Positions 4,512-12,784 of a DNA stretch of 15,532 nt are shown piece after piece; within the stretch, counting starts at the first letter, position 1; each line of letters begins with the position of its first letter. The notes beneath the pieces were generated by a model. That model saw only the letters and a program-made list of their open reading frames with translations. It had not been told where the DNA came from and ran no database searches. Location: the NCBI GenBank assembly GCA_910588755.1, contig CAJUQZ010000025.1, positions 1 through 15,532 of the forward strand, given 5' to 3'. The DNA is from an uncultured Lachnospiraceae bacterium (GTDB lineage: Bacteria; Bacillota; Clostridia; Lachnospirales; Lachnospiraceae). A program made the position numbers and the translations under genes.

Positions 4512-5621
4512 TTACTGGTCCCAATCCTCGTCCGTAAAATAGATTTCATTGATTCCCGCTATAATCTCCTCCTTGGTAACAGTCGTGTCGATCATAGCTT
4601 TTCCAACTTTTTTCAGTAATATGAATTTGACCTTATCACCTTCCACTTTCTTGTCAGAGGTCGTCAGCTCATAGATCTTCTCCGGGTCAATCCCTTCTAT
4701 CGAGATTGGCAGGTTAAAAGGCACAAACATATCTCGGATTTCATAGTACTCGTCCTTGGAGAGAAGTTCCCGTTTCCAGGAGATATAGGCTGCAGCAACA
4801 CAGCCAAGCGCCACGCACTCCCCGTGCATCAGTTCGAAATTCTTCGCCTTCTCAATAGCATGTCCGATCGTGTGTCCAAAATTCAGGATCGCGCGCTCAC
4901 CCTTTTCTGTCGGATCCTTCTCCACAACAATCTTCTTACAAGTGCAGCTCTTATAAACCATATCCTCCAATACATCCAGATTCCTGTCATGAATTTCGTA
5001 CATATTTTCGATAATCCATTCATAAAATGGTGCACTCTTGATCAACCCGTGTTTCAGCACTTCCCCCATACCGGAATAGTACTGTCTGTCATCGAGTGTC
5101 CTGAGCGTCGAGACGTTCATATACACAAGTTTCGGCATATAAAAAGCTCCCACCATGTTCTTGTACTGGTCAAAGTCCACGCCCGTCTTGCCGCCAATAC
5201 TGCTGTCCACCTGTGCGAGCAGCGTCGTTGGAATCTGCACAAAGTCCACACCCCGCAGGTAAGTGGCCGCCACAAATCCTGTCGTGTCACCTACCACACC
5301 GCCTCCGAGCGCGAGAAGCATATCCTTGCGTCCAAACTTATTTTGTATCAAAAACTCATAAATATTCTTTACCGTATCCAGATTTTTGCTCTGCTCCCCA
5401 TTGGGAAAATCATAGACAAAAATAGCCTTACAGTTATTCTGTAACCGCTCACAGACCTCATCTGCATAGAATCCCTTCACCCTCGAATCTGTGATGATAC
5501 ACAGCTTCCGCTCACTGATCTCAAATGGCTCTAGCTCCTGGACCAACTGGCCAAAGTCCTGTTCATACACAATATCATAGATTGGTTTGTTGTTCATATT
5601 AATTGTTAATCTCTGTGACAT
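4512..5621 (-). CDS. aroB: 3-dehydroquinate synthase
   Basis: The 369-residue protein catalyses the second step of the shikimate pathway, DAHP to 3-dehydroquinate, using NAD and a metal. Visible motifs are LGGGVVGDTTGFVAATYLRG and IPTTLLAQVDSSIGGKTGVD for NAD and substrate binding, and LNFGHTIGHAIE with metal-binding histidines. I chose ATG 5621 (MSQRLTIN) because GGAGG sits 5 nt upstream and the length fits the family. The reading frame stays open to 5714, but that extension would run through the sepF terminator and has no ribosome binding site. It is followed directly by lspA and rluD, probably in one transcript. The promoter is not obvious; the leader after the terminator is only about 35 nt. 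Confidence 0.95.
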   Translation of the reverse strand: MSQRLTINMNNKPIYDIVYEQDFGQLVQELEPFEISERKLCIITDSRVKGFYADEVCERLQNNCKAIFVYDFPNGEQSKNLDTVKNIYEFLIQNKFGRKDMLLALGGGVVGDTTGFVAATYLRGVDFVQIPTTLLAQVDSSIGGKTGVDFDQYKNMVGAFYMPKLVYMNVSTLRTLDDRQYYSGMGEVLKHGLIKSAPFYEWIIENMYEIHDRNLDVLEDMVYKSCTCKKIVVEKDPTEKGERAILNFGHTIGHAIEKAKNFELMHGECVALGCVAAAYISWKRELLSKDEYYEIRDMFVPFNLPISIEGIDPEKIYELTTSDKKVEGDKVKFILLKKVGKAMIDTTVTKEEIIAGINEIYFTDEDWDQ

Positions 5622-5654
5622 TTTATCCTCCTTTATCGGGCCAGAAAGACATTG

Positions 5655-5696
5655 CAAAAAAGTAAAACTTCCCATCTCATAACAGACGGGAAGTTC
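5655..5696 (-). terminator. Intrinsic terminator between sepF and aroB
   Basis: The transcript forms AACUUCCC, a 14-nt loop with partial inner pairing, then GGGAAGUU, followed by UUACUUUUUU. The 8-bp stem starts about 28 nt after the sepF stop. It ends the sepF transcript, or partly attenuates read-through into aroB. Confidence 0.8.
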
Positions 5697-5722
5697 AGTC
5701 CTCGTTATCCCCAAGTCAACGT

Positions 5723-6244
5723 TTATATTCCGCCGCGTGAGGAGATTGGAACGTCAAATGTTCCTGATAAAATCTCCTGAAAATCTCCTGATATATCAAC
5801 AGAGGCCGGCGTGATAATAAAGATATAGTTCGAAATCTTCTGAAGATTTCCACTGATCGCATATGTAGAACCTGATGCAAAATCAATAATCCGCTGCGCA
5901 ATCGCGACGTCAAGTCCCTCCAGGTTCAGGACCACCGTGCGGTTTGCAAGAAGTGTCTCTGTGATCTCCCGCCCATCTTCTATGCTGTTTGGCCTGATCA
6001 CACATACCTCCATGCCAGCTCCTGGTGCGCGCTTGACAGAACGAATCGGTGTTACCTTCTGTGACTGTTTTCTTGGTTTTTCTATTGGTTCATCAAAGTC
6101 TTCCTCTTCCCGGACTACCCTCATAGGTTTTCTGACAGTATTGTCTATGATTTCCCCCTCATCATAGAAATCATCATCATCGTAGTATTCTTCTTCCTCG
6201 TTGTTCAAATGCAATGCGTCTAAAAACTTGTCCATTACTCCCAT
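5723..6244 (-). CDS. sepF: Cell division protein SepF
   Basis: The 173-residue protein has an N-terminal membrane-anchoring amphipathic segment (MGVMDKFLDALHL), a strongly acidic linker (about residues 15-35) and the C-terminal SepF domain. That domain starts near VCVIRPNSIEDGREI, with LNLEGLDVAIAQRIIDFASGSTYA in its core. SepF tethers FtsZ filaments to the membrane and supports septum formation in Gram-positives. It follows yggS by 17 nt, the widespread yggS-sepF arrangement. An AAAGGA ribosome binding site lies 9 nt before ATG 6244. Transcription ends at the hairpin at 5655-5696. Confidence 0.95.
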   Translation of the reverse strand: MGVMDKFLDALHLNNEEEEYYDDDDFYDEGEIIDNTVRKPMRVVREEEDFDEPIEKPRKQSQKVTPIRSVKRAPGAGMEVCVIRPNSIEDGREITETLLANRTVVLNLEGLDVAIAQRIIDFASGSTYAISGNLQKISNYIFIITPASVDISGDFQEILSGTFDVPISSRGGI

Positions 6245-6261
6245 AACTATTTTTCCTTTCT

Positions 6262-6966
6262 CTACGGCACATACTGCCTTACTCCGAAGATACCGGTTCC
6301 CACCCTGACACAGGTAGCGCCCTCTGACACTGCTACCGCGTAGTCACCTGTCATACCCATAGATAAATTTTCCATAGTTATATTATCAATGTTTTCACCC
6401 ATAATGTCAACCGCTAATTTCTTTAATTTGCTAAAAATTGGCCTGTTTTTTTCAGCATCTTCTACAAAAGGTGCTATGGTCATGAGCCCTTTTACGCATA
6501 TATTGGGTAATTTTGCAATATCCTGCACAAGTTGCTTTGCCTCCGTGCAGGTCGTTCCAAATTTTGTCTCCTCGTCCGCGACGTTGACCTCGACCAAAAT
6601 ATTAGAACGTACATTCTTTTTAATAGCTTCCTTACTGATTTCCTCCGCCAGCCGCAAAGAGTCTACACTGTGGATCAGATAGACCTTATCCACGATATAT
6701 TTTACCTTGTTTCGCTGGAGATGTCCGATCATGTGCCACCGGATGTCCTTTGGCATGGCCTCGTACTTGTCAAGCAGCTCCTGGACTTTATTTTCGCCAA
6801 AATCCCGACAACCATATGCATATGCTTCCTGAAGCATCTCTACAGGCTTTGTCTTGCTGACTGCAATCAGCGTTACTTCCTTTGGATCCCGCCCGGCTTT
6901 CTGGCACTCAGCGGTAATAACTGTTTCCACCGCCTTTATATTTTCCCTGATTGTTACTTCTTCCAT
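6262..6966 (-). CDS. YggS/PLPBP-family pyridoxal-phosphate homeostasis protein
   Basis: The 234-residue single-domain PLP protein has the fold of alanine racemase's N-terminal barrel. The PLP lysine is Lys38 in AVSKTKP. Other family motifs are FGENKVQELLDK, WHMIGHLQRNKVK, the VNVADEETKFG segment and the phosphate-binding LSMGMTGDYAVAVSEGATCVRVGTGIFG. It carries no known catalytic activity and buffers PLP levels and amino-acid metabolism. A run of G (GGGGGG) 6-9 nt before ATG 6966 can serve as ribosome binding site. It sits between a HlyD-like gene and sepF, probably in one operon. Confidence 0.93.
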   Translation of the reverse strand: MEEVTIRENIKAVETVITAECQKAGRDPKEVTLIAVSKTKPVEMLQEAYAYGCRDFGENKVQELLDKYEAMPKDIRWHMIGHLQRNKVKYIVDKVYLIHSVDSLRLAEEISKEAIKKNVRSNILVEVNVADEETKFGTTCTEAKQLVQDIAKLPNICVKGLMTIAPFVEDAEKNRPIFSKLKKLAVDIMGENIDNITMENLSMGMTGDYAVAVSEGATCVRVGTGIFGVRQYVP

Positions 6967-6990
6967 TATGATCCCCCCTGCGTGGTCTTG

Positions 6991-8394
6991 TTAATTATAT
7001 GTAAAATCATTGTTGCTCACACTCGATGCGTCCAAAACAATTCGGTCGTACACGGTAAGACCATACTGGGTATTCGAACTGACAATCGAGTACTCGTCAT
7101 TGTACGCCAGCACGGTGATCTGCTTAAAATCCGCATAGCCCTTGTTCATATTGTAGACGCCAGTCAGTGTTCCCATCTTGCTGACCGCCATCTTATCTGC
7201 TGAATCCATCTTGCAGATATAATCGCCAACCTCCAGTTCACTGCTGTCAATATAAAATACCTCCTCGTCGGAGCTGTATACATTCGTCTCTACAAACTCG
7301 TTGACCAGATTGCCGTTTTCATCCGCCTTTTCCTTTAGCACGCCATAATTTCCGTTCACGCCGCCTTTTGTCATATACTCTGCCGGAATGATAAAGAATT
7401 CTTTCTCAGCAATTGCGGAATTTGGAATTTTTAACCCCTGCTGGTCATTCACCACAAGCTCAATGTCAACAAAGCGGTCTGTGCAGAAAGCAACACAGGA
7501 GTTATTGAAACTTAGTTCTGCGTAAACACCGTCTGCAAGATGGTGTATGACGACCTGTCCCCATGAGGTCTCCTGCGTCTTAATAAACTTTACCTGGATA
7601 TATTGGGCTTCTTCAAGTTCCGCGGCACGCTCCTCGTCCACAGGAATAACCAGGGACCAGTTCTCGTCTGTCACAAGCTTTCCGACAACTGCGTTTTTTT
7701 CTATCAAATCATTGTTGTTTACCCGGGTTTTCTCATAGGCTGACTGGTCGAACGCCGCAGCTGTAATCTGGTCGGGCGCCAGCGCTTCATAACCGTCAGT
7801 GCTGTATACGGCATAACCTGATTTGCCCGCTGAACAAAGGGAAATCACGCTGCCCAGATTCGATTGCTTCAGCACATCCAGATTTTCATACATATTGATA
7901 TTTACCAGCTTCATCACAGCACCCTCAAGGCTGTATTTAAAATCATACACACTGCTGAAATTCTTACTGTCAAATCCTCTGTCATACTGAATCACTTCCG
8001 AACGAAACTCGCTAAGCTCCTCGTCCGTATAGGAGGCCTCCCCCATATCGCCCGCATTGAGCAGCGAGGCCAGCTTGCCGCTCTCATCGACAGAATACAC
8101 CGTATCCCTTGAAGAGACACGCTCTCCCTCCCTGACAAAGTAATTAATATAACCTGTGTAGGGTGAACGCAAAAGCTCCTCCTGTCGGATGGCAATTCCT
8201 GTAAAGGTCTTTGAGACCGATAAGGAACCTAGTTGGATCTCATAGCCCTGAATTGGTTCCATTTTCATATAGGAAACGATTACAGCAATGATATAGACTG
8301 TCATCGCGCCAAATATTGCAAGTTCAATACGGTTCATGGTTTTGCCGGATTTATTTAGTTGTCTGCTACGTGCCTGATGATTTTGGGATGCCAC
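6991..8394 (-). CDS. HlyD-like membrane fusion/adaptor protein, GTG start
   Basis: The 467-residue protein has a basic N-terminus, one membrane span (about residues 23-43) and a large extracytoplasmic part. The segment after the span (SVSKTFTGIAIRQEELLRSPYTGYINYFVREGERVSS, about 59-95) looks like the biotinyl-lipoyl half-motif of HlyD-type adaptors. A matching second half is less clear. No transporter partner is encoded nearby. In Clostridia such proteins are common next to yggS-sepF, so a cell-envelope or division role is possible, but this is inference. The start is GTG at 8394 with AAGGAGA 6 nt upstream. That site begins only about 3 nt after the U-tract of the terminator at 8409-8446, so expression may depend on read-through. 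Confidence 0.8.
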   Translation of the reverse strand: MASQNHQARSRQLNKSGKTMNRIELAIFGAMTVYIIAVIVSYMKMEPIQGYEIQLGSLSVSKTFTGIAIRQEELLRSPYTGYINYFVREGERVSSRDTVYSVDESGKLASLLNAGDMGEASYTDEELSEFRSEVIQYDRGFDSKNFSSVYDFKYSLEGAVMKLVNINMYENLDVLKQSNLGSVISLCSAGKSGYAVYSTDGYEALAPDQITAAAFDQSAYEKTRVNNNDLIEKNAVVGKLVTDENWSLVIPVDEERAAELEEAQYIQVKFIKTQETSWGQVVIHHLADGVYAELSFNNSCVAFCTDRFVDIELVVNDQQGLKIPNSAIAEKEFFIIPAEYMTKGGVNGNYGVLKEKADENGNLVNEFVETNVYSSDEEVFYIDSSELEVGDYICKMDSADKMAVSKMGTLTGVYNMNKGYADFKQITVLAYNDEYSIVSSNTQYGLTVYDRIVLDASSVSNNDFTYN

Positions 8395-8408
8395 TAAAAT
8401 TCTCCTTA

Positions 8409-8446
8409 TAAAAAAGCCCCGGTATTATCTCCCGAGGCTTTTTATT
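8409..8446 (-). terminator. Intrinsic terminator/attenuator before the HlyD-like gene
   Basis: The transcript forms AAAAGCCUCGG, a 9-nt loop, then CCGGGGCUUUUUUA. The stem is 9-11 bp including one U-G, with a U6 run. It lies 33 nt after the stop at 8480 and directly before the ribosome binding site at 8401. The A-run on the opposite side would also allow function in the other direction. Confidence 0.85.
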
Positions 8447-8479
8447 CAACATATCGACATATATGTCCTGCCTAAAAAA

Positions 8480-8902
8480 TTATAAAGCCACTACTACCTT
8501 TGATTTCAAACTCTCTGGCAGCTCTGTCTCATCCAGCGAAATACTTGCTATCACTTTAAATCCATATGTATTGCTAATGGAATCCAGCTTGTGAACCACT
8601 TGTTCCACCTGATCCGTACCCTCAATGCAGGAGATATTTAAAAATCCATCGAAATAAATCTGTTCAAGATCATGGTCCTGGGAAACGATACCACGAATAA
8701 AGCCAACAAACTCGTCCGCATTGGCAACGCCGTAATCCTTCACATTGATCAGTCTTACCTTGTTATTCAGTTCATACATATGATCATTGCCTTTGTCAAG
8801 GTAAACAATGTTCCCAGATGCCGTAGACACCTCTTTGTTGACCATATCCAAAATAATCTTTGTCTTGCCCTTTCCCTTTTTTCCAACAATCAGCTGCACC
8901 AT
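8480..8902 (-). CDS. Small P-loop protein of unknown function
   Basis: The 140-residue protein begins MVQLIVGKKGKGKTK. Residues 7-14 are a Walker A motif (GxxxxGKT) at the extreme N-terminus. EQIYFDGFL (about residues 77-85) could be a Walker B strand ending in Asp. It is too short for most AAA or PilT-type ATPases, and no arginine finger or helicase motif is visible. I chose ATG 8902 because AGGAGG lies 8 nt upstream; the in-frame TTG at 8908 is only 2 nt from that site. It has its own promoter (8960-8988) and is followed by a strong terminator, so it is mainly monocistronic. Function is not recognised. Confidence 0.8.
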   Translation of the reverse strand: MVQLIVGKKGKGKTKIILDMVNKEVSTASGNIVYLDKGNDHMYELNNKVRLINVKDYGVANADEFVGFIRGIVSQDHDLEQIYFDGFLNISCIEGTDQVEQVVHKLDSISNTYGFKVIASISLDETELPESLKSKVVVAL

Positions 8903-8959
8903 AAGCAATACCTCCTAAAATCATATCTTTAATGTAATTTAAGTAAATCCACTAAAATC

Positions 8960-8988
8960 ATTATAGTTGAATCTTTATGAAAAAACAA
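8960..8988 (-). promoter_or_regulatory. Predicted sigma-A promoter of the small P-loop gene
   Basis: On the minus strand, TTGTTT (8988-8983), 17 bp, then consensus TATAAT (8965-8960). The expected start is near 8953, giving a leader of about 50 nt with AGGAGG before ATG 8902. The carboxypeptidase gene ends 16 nt upstream of the -35 box. Confidence 0.75.
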
Positions 8989-9004
8989 CTCTAACTTAAA
9001 AAAT

Positions 9005-9991
9005 TTATGATATCTCACTCAATAAATCTGTCATTTCCGTATACATCGTTGTTTTGTCACCTGATTGTAAAATAATAGAGATATATGGATCCCCTGAATT
9101 ATTTTTGACGTACACAATCAGGCAGCTTCCAGCTGCACTCGTTGTACCGGTTTTTCCACCGATTACAGTCACATTTTCAGGAGAAGGGATCTCCCCCTTG
9201 ATGTATGCATTCGAATTTGCCACATCGATAAATTTGTCATTACCGTTCGCATCATGATATACTGAAGTATATGATGAGGTGTGGATAATCTCGGTGATCT
9301 TATCATATTTCATGGCCTCGTTACAGATCAGGTACAGATCATATGCTGTTGTGTAATGATTGGGGTCAGTCAGTCCATGCGGGTTGACAAAATGGCTTTT
9401 GGTTGCGCCAAGGCTGTTTGCTGTGTCATTCATCAACTCTGCAAATCCCTCTACACTGCCACCCACATGCTCTGCTATCATGACTGCCACATCGTTTGCC
9501 GATTTTAACAGCAGCACATGGAGAGCCTGCTCCATCGTCATCGTATCTCCCGCAGCTAGCCCAAGCTTTACGGCCCCGGATTCATTGATGTACACATTCT
9601 CCGTCGCCGTCAACACATCGTCAGGATTTCCGTATTTTAGGGCACACAGTGCTGTCAGAATCTTGGTAAGGCTTGCCGGGTTTAACTGCTGGTGTACATT
9701 CTTTGCATAGATTACCTTTCCCGAGGAAATATCAAATAAGCCTGCCGCAGTTGCGGACATATTCACATCTGTGCCGGCAAAAACATCTCCTACCGTGACA
9801 CACAGATCACACGCAAACGTATCGAGCGTCTTCCCCTGTGTGTGGGAAGCGACAGAAAAGCTTGTGTTGTTCCTGTTCCTGTCATAGACGAATGAAAACT
9901 CTTTCGAGCCGCAACCCGCAAGGTTTACGGCCACTATCAGGGCTGCCAGTATTACAGATAATTTCCTGCCAAATCTATTTATACATCTCAC
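9005..9991 (-). CDS. D-alanyl-D-alanine carboxypeptidase (peptidase S11) with lipoprotein signal
   Basis: This penicillin-binding protein trims the terminal D-Ala from peptidoglycan stem peptides outside the cell. Counting from GTG 9991 (328 residues), the signal peptide ends in a lipobox LAGC with Cys27, followed by the serine-hydrolase motifs SLTK (107-110), SAN (164-166) and KTG (280-282). The C-terminal domain common in PBP5-type enzymes is absent; the lipid anchor may replace its membrane helix. The frame opens at TTG 10015, but GTG 9991 lies 12 nt after GAGGAG and gives a normal signal peptide, so I prefer it; the start remains uncertain. It overlaps the end of mgsA by 17 nt, which suggests coupled expression. 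Confidence 0.9.
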   Translation of the reverse strand: MRCINRFGRKLSVILAALIVAVNLAGCGSKEFSFVYDRNRNNTSFSVASHTQGKTLDTFACDLCVTVGDVFAGTDVNMSATAAGLFDISSGKVIYAKNVHQQLNPASLTKILTALCALKYGNPDDVLTATENVYINESGAVKLGLAAGDTMTMEQALHVLLLKSANDVAVMIAEHVGGSVEGFAELMNDTANSLGATKSHFVNPHGLTDPNHYTTAYDLYLICNEAMKYDKITEIIHTSSYTSVYHDANGNDKFIDVANSNAYIKGEIPSPENVTVIGGKTGTTSAAGSCLIVYVKNNSGDPYISIILQSGDKTTMYTEMTDLLSEIS

Positions 9992-10370
9992 GCCAGTCCA
10001 AATCTCCTCTGTCAAGCGACCGGATTAACAGCTCTGCTGATGCGAGGTTGGTCGCCAATGGTATATTGTGAATATCGCACAGCTTTACAGCGTTATTCAC
10101 ATCCGGTTCATGGGATTTTGAGTTTAGGGGATCCCTCAAAAAAATAACAAGGTCTATCTGATTGTGTTCAATCTGTGCACAGATCTGCTGTTCTCCACCC
10201 AGATGTCCAGCCAAATATTTATGAATATTGAGATTCGTTACCTCCTCTATTAATCTGCCCGTTGTCCCCGTAGCATACAGTTCATTTTTACTCAATATAC
10301 CTCTGTAAGCAATACAAAAATTCTGCATCAATTTTTTCTTTCCGTCATGCGCGATTAACGCAATATTCAT
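9975..10370 (-). CDS. mgsA: Methylglyoxal synthase
   Basis: The 131-residue cytosolic enzyme converts dihydroxyacetone phosphate to methylglyoxal and phosphate. Family motifs in order are IALIAHDGKK (3-12), ATGTTG (33-38) for phosphate binding, GHLGGEQQI (55-63), the catalytic aspartate Asp80 in FLRDPL, and HEPDVNNAVKLCDIHNIPLATN (87-108). The length is close to the short form. GGAAGG lies 10 nt before ATG 10370. It follows rodA at 139 nt, a conserved neighbourhood in Clostridia. The 10371-10509 gap is AT-rich and holds TTGACG (about 10430), but no good -10 box at the right spacing, so I call no promoter. Confidence 0.95.
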   Translation of the reverse strand: MNIALIAHDGKKKLMQNFCIAYRGILSKNELYATGTTGRLIEEVTNLNIHKYLAGHLGGEQQICAQIEHNQIDLVIFLRDPLNSKSHEPDVNNAVKLCDIHNIPLATNLASAELLIRSLDRGDLDWREMYK

Positions 10371-10509
10371 AGTCCATGCACCTTCCTTTGTCGATTATTT
10401 GTCTAAAGACATTCTAACCCTTTTGGCGTCAAAAATCTATATTTTTATCATTTAATTCAAAAAAAATTAACATTTTTCTATAACTTTGTGCAACCTGACC
10501 AATTTTAGC

Positions 10510-11622
10510 CTAATTATTGTATTTTCTGACACATTGTAATCGTACATTTAGTACAAATCCCATACCGATATATAGACTCACTAGCGATGTGAGGCCGGCG
10601 CTTACAAATGGGAGCGGCACGCCTGTGGTGGGAAACAGCCCTGTGGCAACGGCTATGTTGACAAAGCTCTGCCCCCCGACAAGCGCAGCCATCCCGGAAG
10701 CGATGCACGTTCCCGCCAGATCCTTGGCCTTTCTTGCCACATTGAGGCATTCTAGCGTGATTAGAAACAACAGGATCACAACAGTGCACCCGCCCACAAA
10801 ACCGAGCTCCTCCCCTATGATCGTAAAGATAAAGTCCGTCTGCGGTTCCGATACAAAATTGCCGTTTTTGACCGAGATCATCGTATTATTTAAGCCTTTG
10901 CCCCACAGCTGTCCGGAACCGATTGCCATGATTGCGTTGGTCTGCTGGTAAGCGATGGTCTTTGCATATTTTTCCGGCTCTAGCCAGGCCAGGATACGCT
11001 CCTGCTGGTAATCTTTGATGATCGTCTGATCCGGTTGTAACACCATGATAAAAAATATGACCGCGACTGGAACCACGACAGCAAGCACACCAAAAATATA
11101 TTTGTAGCTGAGTCCGCCGACATACCAGACGATACAGAATATCAGTGCAATTACAATTGTCGTGGACATATCCGGCTGGTCATATACCAGATACAGTGGT
11201 GGTATCAGTAATATGAGCATCGCAGCTATGATATTGAGGGAATTGATCTTCTCCCTGTGCTTCATGATAAACTGTGCATAAAACAGGATTAGCATAATCT
11301 TGGTAAGCTCTGACGGCTGAAATTGGATTCCGCCAATTTCTAGCCATCGTTTTGCGTTGTTCACCACTTTTCCAAAAGCAACGACCATCAGCAGAAACGC
11401 GATGTTCAGCGCATAGATAGCCCAGTAAAAGCGCAGGAAAAAGGAATAGTCAAAAAACGAGAGCACAATCATAATGAAGAAGCCCATGACAAAACCCTGA
11501 AGTTGTCTGGTCTGGTATTCTGGTTTTGCGCTGCCGATCGCTAGTATCCCAATGATCGTGACAGCAGCCAGCAAAAATATCAATTTGAAATCATAATCCC
11601 GTACTCTGTATTTTCTAAGCAT
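10510..11622 (-). CDS. rodA: Rod-shape SEDS glycosyltransferase RodA
   Basis: The 370-residue polytopic membrane protein polymerises lipid II for side-wall peptidoglycan, paired with a class B PBP such as the one at the right end of this window. Hydrophobic spans cover most of the length. SEDS signatures include AKRWLEIGGIQFQPSELTKI (about 90-109), the putative catalytic Asp263 in EPQTDFIFTIIGEELG, and PTTGVPLPFVSAGLTS (331-346). AAAGGG lies before ATG 11622. It follows minE by 32 nt, and I see no terminator in between, so it probably shares the min transcript. FtsW and SpoVE are alternatives by family; neighbourhood favours RodA. Confidence 0.92.
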   Translation of the reverse strand: MLRKYRVRDYDFKLIFLLAAVTIIGILAIGSAKPEYQTRQLQGFVMGFFIMIVLSFFDYSFFLRFYWAIYALNIAFLLMVVAFGKVVNNAKRWLEIGGIQFQPSELTKIMLILFYAQFIMKHREKINSLNIIAAMLILLIPPLYLVYDQPDMSTTIVIALIFCIVWYVGGLSYKYIFGVLAVVVPVAVIFFIMVLQPDQTIIKDYQQERILAWLEPEKYAKTIAYQQTNAIMAIGSGQLWGKGLNNTMISVKNGNFVSEPQTDFIFTIIGEELGFVGGCTVVILLFLITLECLNVARKAKDLAGTCIASGMAALVGGQSFVNIAVATGLFPTTGVPLPFVSAGLTSLVSLYIGMGFVLNVRLQCVRKYNN

Positions 11623-11654
11623 GTTCCCTTTCCCTGTCTTTCATTTTCCACACC

Positions 11655-11924
11655 TCAACTGCGAAGATCCAATATTGGAATATTTGCATACAGAACTGGT
11701 GTTTTCTTGCCGCTTCTTGAGGAGGTTCCTGTCTTGGCAATCTGAACCTCCATACTCGACGTATCGATTTGCATGTATTTTGATATCACTTGTGCGATAT
11801 CATTCTTAATCAGCTCCATCATCTCAGGAGAACAGTTTACCCTGTCTGATATCAGCAATATTTTGAGTCTGTCCTTCGCAATCTGGCTGGATGTTTTACG
11901 TTTAAAAAAATTCAATAACCTCAT
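11655..11924 (-). CDS. minE: Cell division topological specificity factor MinE
   Basis: The 89-residue protein starts with the membrane-targeting helix MRLLNFFKRK, followed by the MinD-interacting segment (SSQIAKDRLKILLISDR, about 12-28) and the C-terminal dimerisation domain. MinE stimulates MinD ATPase and keeps the MinCD inhibitor away from mid-cell. The ATG overlaps the minD stop by 4 nt (ATGA), with AGGAGG 7 nt upstream inside minD. Presence of MinE rather than DivIVA-MinJ topology suggests oscillating Min control, as in clostridia. Confidence 0.95.
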   Translation of the reverse strand: MRLLNFFKRKTSSQIAKDRLKILLISDRVNCSPEMMELIKNDIAQVISKYMQIDTSSMEVQIAKTGTSSRSGKKTPVLYANIPILDLRS

Positions 11925-12730
11925 GCCCGCTCCTCCTGTAGATTTCTTCTGAATAACCCTGAGAATCTTGTCCAGATCGTAATATTCTTTCCAAAATCCT
12001 TAAAAGGAACCTCTTTGCCCTCAAGACGCCGGCAAATATTGTAGAAAGCCTGTCCAGCGTCAGAATTTTTACCAACCAGAGGTTCGCCCTGATTGGTTGC
12101 GATCACAACATTCTCATCATCAGGCACCACACCAAGAAGCGGAAGCCCTAATATGTCAAGTACATCATCGACAGTCATCATCTCGCCGCGGCGTATGAGA
12201 TCCTGGCGCAATCTATTTAATACCAGATCGACCTTCTTGATCTCATTGGCCTCGAGCAGCCCAATAATCCTGTCCGCATCCCTGATCGCTGAGACTTCTG
12301 GTGTTGTCACAACAATCGCATGGTCGGCGCCGGCAATGGCATTCTGAAAGCCCTGCTCTATTCCGGCCGGGCAGTCTAGTATTATGTAGTCAAACTGTTC
12401 CCGTAGACTGTCGATCAGCTTGACCATTTGTCCAGGAGTGATACAGTTCTTATCCCTTGTCTGTGCCGCCGGCATGAGAAACAGACCAGCGTGCCTTTTG
12501 TCCTTGATCAGGGCCTGTTTTAAGCGGCAGTTGCCCTCGATCACATCGACAAGATTGTATACAATGCGGTTCTCCAGTCCCATTACGACATCCAGATTTC
12601 TAAGTCCGATGTCCGCGTCGATCAGGACAACACTCTTGCCCATCTCTGCCAGACCTGTTCCTACGTTTGCTGATGTGGTGGTCTTGCCCACACCGCCTTT
12701 CCCTGATGTAACGACAATCACTTCACTCAT
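11921..12730 (-). CDS. minD: Septum site-determining ATPase MinD
   Basis: The 269-residue ParA-family ATPase has the deviant Walker A motif SGKGGVGKTT near the N-terminus, LIDADIGLRNLDVVMGLENR (switch I region) and ILDCPAGIE (Walker B/switch II). The C-terminal segment (TRFSGLFRRNLQ) can form the amphipathic membrane-targeting helix. MinD binds the membrane with ATP and recruits MinC and MinE. I chose ATG 12730 (MSEVIVVTS) because GGAGG lies 9 nt upstream; the in-frame ATG at 12739 directly abuts that site and is too close to be used. Confidence 0.96.
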   Translation of the reverse strand: MSEVIVVTSGKGGVGKTTTSANVGTGLAEMGKSVVLIDADIGLRNLDVVMGLENRIVYNLVDVIEGNCRLKQALIKDKRHAGLFLMPAAQTRDKNCITPGQMVKLIDSLREQFDYIILDCPAGIEQGFQNAIAGADHAIVVTTPEVSAIRDADRIIGLLEANEIKKVDLVLNRLRQDLIRRGEMMTVDDVLDILGLPLLGVVPDDENVVIATNQGEPLVGKNSDAGQAFYNICRRLEGKEVPFKDFGKNITIWTRFSGLFRRNLQEERA

Positions 12731-12784
12731 AGGAATCATCCTCCATTACAAATAATGGTTCTCTGGACGTATGTTTTACATATA

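Noticed and set aside
5622..5714. 31-residue N-terminal extension of AroB
   Set aside because: It would read through the sepF terminator hairpin, lacks a ribosome binding site and exceeds the family length; ATG 5621 has GGAGG at good spacing.
9992..10015. TTG 10015 as start of the carboxypeptidase
   Set aside because: There is no ribosome binding site before it, and it adds a non-basic stretch before the signal peptide. GTG 9991 fits better, though I cannot exclude the longer form.
10371..10509. Promoter for mgsA from TTGACG near 10430
   Set aside because: No -10 box of reasonable quality lies 16-18 bp downstream.
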